Assembly: GCF_003285545.1 (NCBI RefSeq)
Contig: NZ_QLNV01000004.1
Span: 124,001-188,000 of the forward strand
DNA length: 64,000 bases
DNA from: Sinomicrobium soli
GTDB taxonomy: Bacteria; Bacteroidota; Bacteroidia; Flavobacteriales; Flavobacteriaceae
Direction of reading: 5' to 3'
A program made the position numbers and the translations under genes. Below, piece after piece: positions 60,648 through 64,000 of this stretch (within the stretch, counting starts at the first letter, position 1; each line of letters starts with the position of its first letter). The notes under the pieces were generated by a model, which ran no database searches, was not told where the DNA came from, and was given only the letters and a program-made list of their open reading frames with translations.

Positions 60648-62681
60648 TTACGGACTTAGAACATACGCTCCCTTTTCATACGTGTTGTGAAAAGGGAGCC
60701 CTTTTTTATCACAGGTCGATTTCCACAATGCAACCAGGTATGGTGCGTTGTTCCCGTCTGCGATGACGGCTTTTGGCATGTGGTATTGTATAAGGCGTTC
60801 CAGGTTTATCCGGGGCGACTGCGAGAGCAGGATATAATCGGCTTTCGGAGCGGACAGGTAATGCTCAATGTCGGATCGGTTTACGTAAAGAACAAACTGG
60901 TCTCCGAAATCATAGCCGGGAAGCAGGTTGTGGACGTTTATCCGGCTGATCCCTTCTTCCCTCGGAAAACCTCCGAGCATCCTTTTTAAGGGAACCGTAT
61001 CATTTTCGGCACGATATACCGCTACCCGGGAACCGGATTGCCGGGTGATAAAGGTCTGACGGTATTGATGCCAGATGATAAATTCTTCTTTTTCTGCGGG
61101 ATGCAGGTGCCGGTAGCCCGGTATGCCGGCCAGCAGGCCCGCCGACGCCCATACCAGGAGCCGGGCCTTTCTTGTAGGCCCGGAGAACAGGAGGAGAAGG
61201 GACCCCGTGAAAATATAGGAGATTACCAACAGTTCCGCACTGAAAAAGATATCGTCAAAAACAAGGCTCTCCTGCCGGCCGGCCAGGGAGATAAAGGCAT
61301 TCATTCTCGCTATAAGGAAGGTACAGGCCTGAACGAATACCGGCGGTAACAGTCCGGTCAGGGCGAGGATGAGAATAAGGACCCCGGCAGACATGATGAT
61401 GCCGGTGAGGGGAACGACCACGATATTGGTAAGGAGAAAGAGGGCGGGAAACCGGTGAAAGTAATAGAGACTGAGAGGGAGTACTCCGAGCTGTGCGGTA
61501 ACGGACACCCCGGCGAGTTGCCAGAAGTAACGCAGGATGGGATTTGAGGGGTTCCGGACAGACATCAGGACAGGATGAAAGTACACAATGGAGAATACGG
61601 CGGCATAACTCAGCTGAAACCCGGTGTCGGACAGGAAATCCGGTTTTATGAGGAGCAGTACGAACATGGAAACAAAAAGGGTGTTCCTTACCTCCGGGGT
61701 GCGTCGCAACTGTACGGAGAAGGCGAGAAAGGTGAACATGGTGGTGGCCCTGACTACCGAGGGCGATAGTCCCGCGATACATGCGAAGAGCCAGAGCGCC
61801 GAAACCGTAATGATGAATTTCGGGATGCGGCCGTACCTGATGTAATCGAAGGGGAACAGCGCGTAATGGAGCAGGAACAACAGTATTCCTACATGCAGGC
61901 CAGAAACGGCGAGTATATGTATGGCCCCCGCAGCGGCATAATCGTTGTATAGGGCGTCCGGTATATCCTGCCGCTCTCCCAGTAAAAGTGCCTGCATGAC
62001 GGCCAGGGCATCTCCTTCGAACCCGTTTTTTTGCAACAGCCGGGTAGCGTCGTTCCGCAGTTTTCCGGCAATCGCATATATGTTGTTTTTACCGGCGGGC
62101 AACACCTGTATCCCGGATGCCTCAAGATAAAGCTGGTGATAGATGAACTGCCGGTGCAGGTAGTTGCGGTAATTGAACTGATGCGGGTTCCGGGGTGGGC
62201 GGATGTTCCGGAGATTGCCTTTTACGGAATAGGAGTGCCCCGTGGACATGACTACCGGTACGGATTCCCTGCTTATGTGACATATGACCTTTCCCCCGGC
62301 CGGTTTCCCGTTTATACGGTCGACCCGTACTGTATAACGAAGGTTCCGGGAAGTAGGCTTCAGCCGGTGCAGGGGCGTAATGACCAGGGTGTCGCTGCCG
62401 CGGATAAAATGGCTGTAGTGATCGGGGATATACCGGGGCTTTTCCGAATTGATCCTGTACAATCCGACACACCATAGCAGTATGAAGGCTGTGGCCATAA
62501 AGGAATAATTGACCGTACGCCCCGAAACGGGAGTGAGATAATGGGATATGCCGAGGAGCAACAGCAATACCAGGGAACATGACAGGAGGATCCCGGGCGG
62601 GATGTTACAGGTAAGGCCAACGGCAATACCCGTGCAAAACGGCAATAATAACCGGAAACTGTTGTAATCCCAAGGTAACAT
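60648..62681 (-). CDS. ComEC/Rec2-family DNA uptake channel protein
   Basis: 677 residues. An N-terminal membrane part and OB-like DUF4131 region (to about 200) are followed by the Competence domain with many helices (about 215-480, including GAIHILAVSGLHVGILLFLL). The C-terminal 130 residues resemble only a remnant of the metallo-hydrolase domain: no HxHxDH motif is visible, as in other flavobacterial ComEC. It forms the inner-membrane channel for single-stranded DNA in natural transformation. No other competence genes are near. It converges on the POT gene. Confidence 0.9.
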   Translation of the reverse strand: MLPWDYNSFRLLLPFCTGIAVGLTCNIPPGILLSCSLVLLLLLGISHYLTPVSGRTVNYSFMATAFILLWCVGLYRINSEKPRYIPDHYSHFIRGSDTLVITPLHRLKPTSRNLRYTVRVDRINGKPAGGKVICHISRESVPVVMSTGHSYSVKGNLRNIRPPRNPHQFNYRNYLHRQFIYHQLYLEASGIQVLPAGKNNIYAIAGKLRNDATRLLQKNGFEGDALAVMQALLLGERQDIPDALYNDYAAAGAIHILAVSGLHVGILLFLLHYALFPFDYIRYGRIPKFIITVSALWLFACIAGLSPSVVRATTMFTFLAFSVQLRRTPEVRNTLFVSMFVLLLIKPDFLSDTGFQLSYAAVFSIVYFHPVLMSVRNPSNPILRYFWQLAGVSVTAQLGVLPLSLYYFHRFPALFLLTNIVVVPLTGIIMSAGVLILILALTGLLPPVFVQACTFLIARMNAFISLAGRQESLVFDDIFFSAELLVISYIFTGSLLLLFSGPTRKARLLVWASAGLLAGIPGYRHLHPAEKEEFIIWHQYRQTFITRQSGSRVAVYRAENDTVPLKRMLGGFPREEGISRINVHNLLPGYDFGDQFVLYVNRSDIEHYLSAPKADYILLSQSPRINLERLIQYHMPKAVIADGNNAPYLVALWKSTCDKKGLPFHNTYEKGAYVLSP
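60667..60705 (+). terminator. Terminator of the DPP IV-POT operon, inside comEC
   Basis: GCTCCCTTTTCA (60667-60678) / TGAAAAGGGAGC (60688-60699) with a 9-nt loop, then T-run. It lies within the C-terminal codons of the opposite-strand comEC gene. Confidence 0.85.
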
Positions 62682-62723
62682 GGTTAAATGTAGTTAAAAA
62701 TACCATGTAAAGAAAGTAAAAGA

Positions 62724-63284
62724 CTACAATATTCTTCGGGCCTCGGTAAAAGCGTGGTTCCAGTATCCTTCTTTCAGGGAGGAGACCAGTACGCCTCTCG
62801 ACGTGGTGGAGTGTATAAAACGTATGGCTTCGTCCTTGATGTCTACGACCAGGCCCACGTGATTTATCCGGTTTTTTCTCCCGGTCTTGAAAAAAAGCAG
62901 GTCGCCCTTACGCACTTCTTTCAGCTTGATCTTTTTTCCCTGGGTGGCCATCTGGTAGGAGGCGCGTTGTAAGGCAATGTCGTGCTCCAGGAACGAGACG
63001 TATACCAGTCCCGAGCAGTCCATACCTTTTCTGGTGGTGCCCCCGTATTTATATCGTGTGCCGTTATAGGAGAGTGCTGTTTTTATGATGGGGTCTGCCA
63101 TGCTCTTTCCTGAACTTTTCTCTTTCTCCATGCGTTCCGCGGGCCAGGCTTCCACAGTTACCGTACGATGGTCGGTACCGGTTCCTTTGACAGATATTGT
63201 CCTGGGTTTTTCAACGGTCTTTTTACCCGACTTACAGGCGCAAAAACAGAGAAGCAGGCAGCAAATAAAAAGGTTTCTGATCAT
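62724..63284 (-). CDS. NlpC/P60 (C40) cell-wall peptidase, lipoprotein
   Basis: 186 residues from the ATG at 63284. The lipoprotein signal (LFICCLLLCFCAC) is followed by a polar linker and the NlpC/P60 domain (about 70-185). The catalytic Cys is in GMDCSGLVYVSF, the His in RINHVGLVVD and the third polar residue in FIHSTTSRGV. It cleaves peptidoglycan stem peptides, probably as a DL-endopeptidase of the Spr/MepS type. It lies between comEC and lpxB on the same strand with gaps of 42 and 104 nt. Confidence 0.93.
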   Translation of the reverse strand: MIRNLFICCLLLCFCACKSGKKTVEKPRTISVKGTGTDHRTVTVEAWPAERMEKEKSSGKSMADPIIKTALSYNGTRYKYGGTTRKGMDCSGLVYVSFLEHDIALQRASYQMATQGKKIKLKEVRKGDLLFFKTGRKNRINHVGLVVDIKDEAIRFIHSTTSRGVLVSSLKEGYWNHAFTEARRIL

Positions 63285-63388
63285 GGAAAACAAGCTCTTG
63301 GGCTAAATTAGTAAAAAAAGTGTTTGCTTCCATATTGCAATGGTGGCTTCAAAAGCTTTGCTGCGGATCAAAGTCAGATGACAATTAA

Positions 63389-64000
63389 CTAAAGTGCATT
63401 TACAATAAGTTCCGCTGTATTTTTACTGGCTCCTTGTCCCCCGAGCTTTTTTTCGAGTTCGTAATAATCACGGAAAATCTGTTCCCGTTTTTCCGGGGTC
63501 AGTAATTTTTTCAGTTCCGTTCTCAGTCGTTTGCGGTTCAGGTCGCCCTGTATGAGTTCGGTCACCACTTCCTTGTCCATCACGAGATTTACCAGGGAAA
63601 TGTATTTTAGTGTGATGATCCGTTTTGCGATCTGATAGGAGATCCAGTTGCCCTTGTAACAAACGATCTCCGGCACCTTGAACAGGGCAGTCTCCAGGGT
63701 GGCTGTACCGCTGGTTACCAGGGCTGCGGTGGCTACGCTTAGCAGGTCGTATGTCTTATTCCGGATAAGGTTGATGTTGGAATCTTTGAGAAAGGGGGTG
63801 TAAAATTCCCTGTCCTGTCCGGGTGCCCCGGCGATCACAAACTGGTAGCCGGGAAAATCATGTGGCATTTCGAGCATGACCGACAGCATTTTCCGTATTT
63901 CCTGTTTCCGGCTGCCCGGTAAGAGGGCGATGATCGGTTTCTCAGGGTCGAGGCCGTATTTCTTACGGAAGTCAGATTCATTGACTTTCGGGTATTGCGC
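63389..64000 (-). CDS. lpxB: Lipid-A-disaccharide synthase, C-terminal part (cut by window edge)
   Basis: About 204 residues of the C-terminal half; the frame is open to base 64000. It contains IIALLPGSRKQEIRKML, the GT19 family motif, then ATAALVTSGTATLETALFKV and the C-terminal helix pair. LpxB joins UDP-diacylglucosamine to lipid X to make the lipid A disaccharide at the inner membrane. Together with lptC at 44699 it shows that the cell makes LPS. The start and N-terminal domain are outside the window. Confidence 0.94.
   Translation of the reverse strand, partial: AQYPKVNESDFRKKYGLDPEKPIIALLPGSRKQEIRKMLSVMLEMPHDFPGYQFVIAGAPGQDREFYTPFLKDSNINLIRNKTYDLLSVATAALVTSGTATLETALFKVPEIVCYKGNWISYQIAKRIITLKYISLVNLVMDKEVVTELIQGDLNRKRLRTELKKLLTPEKREQIFRDYYELEKKLGGQGASKNTAELIVNAL

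Overview
The window looks like a chromosomal segment of a Bacteroidota bacterium, most likely family Flavobacteriaceae. The grounds are the Bacteroidetes-type promoters (TTG, about 19 nt, TAnnTTTG), Bacteroidetes-type Hcp/TssD proteins, DUF5686 and CarboxypepD_reg domains, an M56 peptidase with a receptor-plug tail, a class II HMG-CoA reductase beside a GHMP kinase (mevalonate pathway), a K+-dependent membrane pyrophosphatase, and several tiny proteins of flavobacterial type. Genus cannot be fixed from the sequence alone. No rRNA, CRISPR array, transposase or phage gene was seen, and there is one tRNA.

Layout. 1-2590 (minus strand) is the edge of a type VI secretion locus: two Hcp/TssD tube proteins, an unrecognised 262-aa protein, an overlapping 160-aa lipoprotein, then the start of a VgrG spike protein. 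This order suggests an effector and immunity pair between tube and spike genes. 2591-3364 holds little apart from a frameshifted remnant. 3365-8581 carries a cold-shock protein, a ClC channel, a tiny Lys/Cys-rich protein, aspS and a secreted MORN-like protein. 8663-15589 is a TetR-controlled RND efflux operon (tetR, tolC, adaptor, pump) with a well-formed promoter/operator. 15590-15950 holds striking nested hairpins ahead of a polyprenyl diphosphate synthase. 17109-21149 is a metal-ion cluster: a DtxR-family regulator with a ZIP transporter, convergent to feoA-feoB-FeoB-associated protein.

21290-30887 is housekeeping: SCO protein, nucleoside transporter, bifunctional nuclease, etfBA, pyruvate dehydrogenase E1 beta, a DUF5686 outer-membrane protein and soluble pyrophosphatase. 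30954-34559 is a siderophore receptor plus PepSY reductase pair that shares an 18-bp upstream box with feoA. 34839-39928 holds a membrane pyrophosphatase, a fatty acid hydroxylase-like protein, a deoxynucleoside kinase and an SRPBCC-DinB fusion. 40180-40838 is a HigBA toxin-antitoxin pair, followed by tRNA-Phe.

41258-49210 is an envelope-biogenesis run (coaX, outer-membrane barrel, TPR, LptC, small membrane protein, CNNM/CorC, PpiD-like chaperone). 49251-49710 is a triple array of a palindromic repeat. 49884-52401 is a two-gene pectin unit (GH28 and CE8). 52474-54310 is a BlaI/BlaR-like regulator and sensor peptidase with two operators over the promoter. 54449-56871 holds a tiny conserved protein and mevalonate-pathway genes. 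57092-60645 is a dipeptidyl peptidase IV and POT peptide transporter pair. 60648-64000 (minus strand) is ComEC, an NlpC/P60 peptidase and the end of lpxB.

Themes that link distant genes: iron and metal handling (DtxR, ZIP, Feo, TonB receptor, PepSY), isoprenoid supply (HMG-CoA reductase, GHMP kinase, polyprenyl synthase), envelope assembly (LptC, LpxB, PpiD, OMP, NlpC/P60), and polymer or peptide scavenging (pectinases, DPP IV plus POT).
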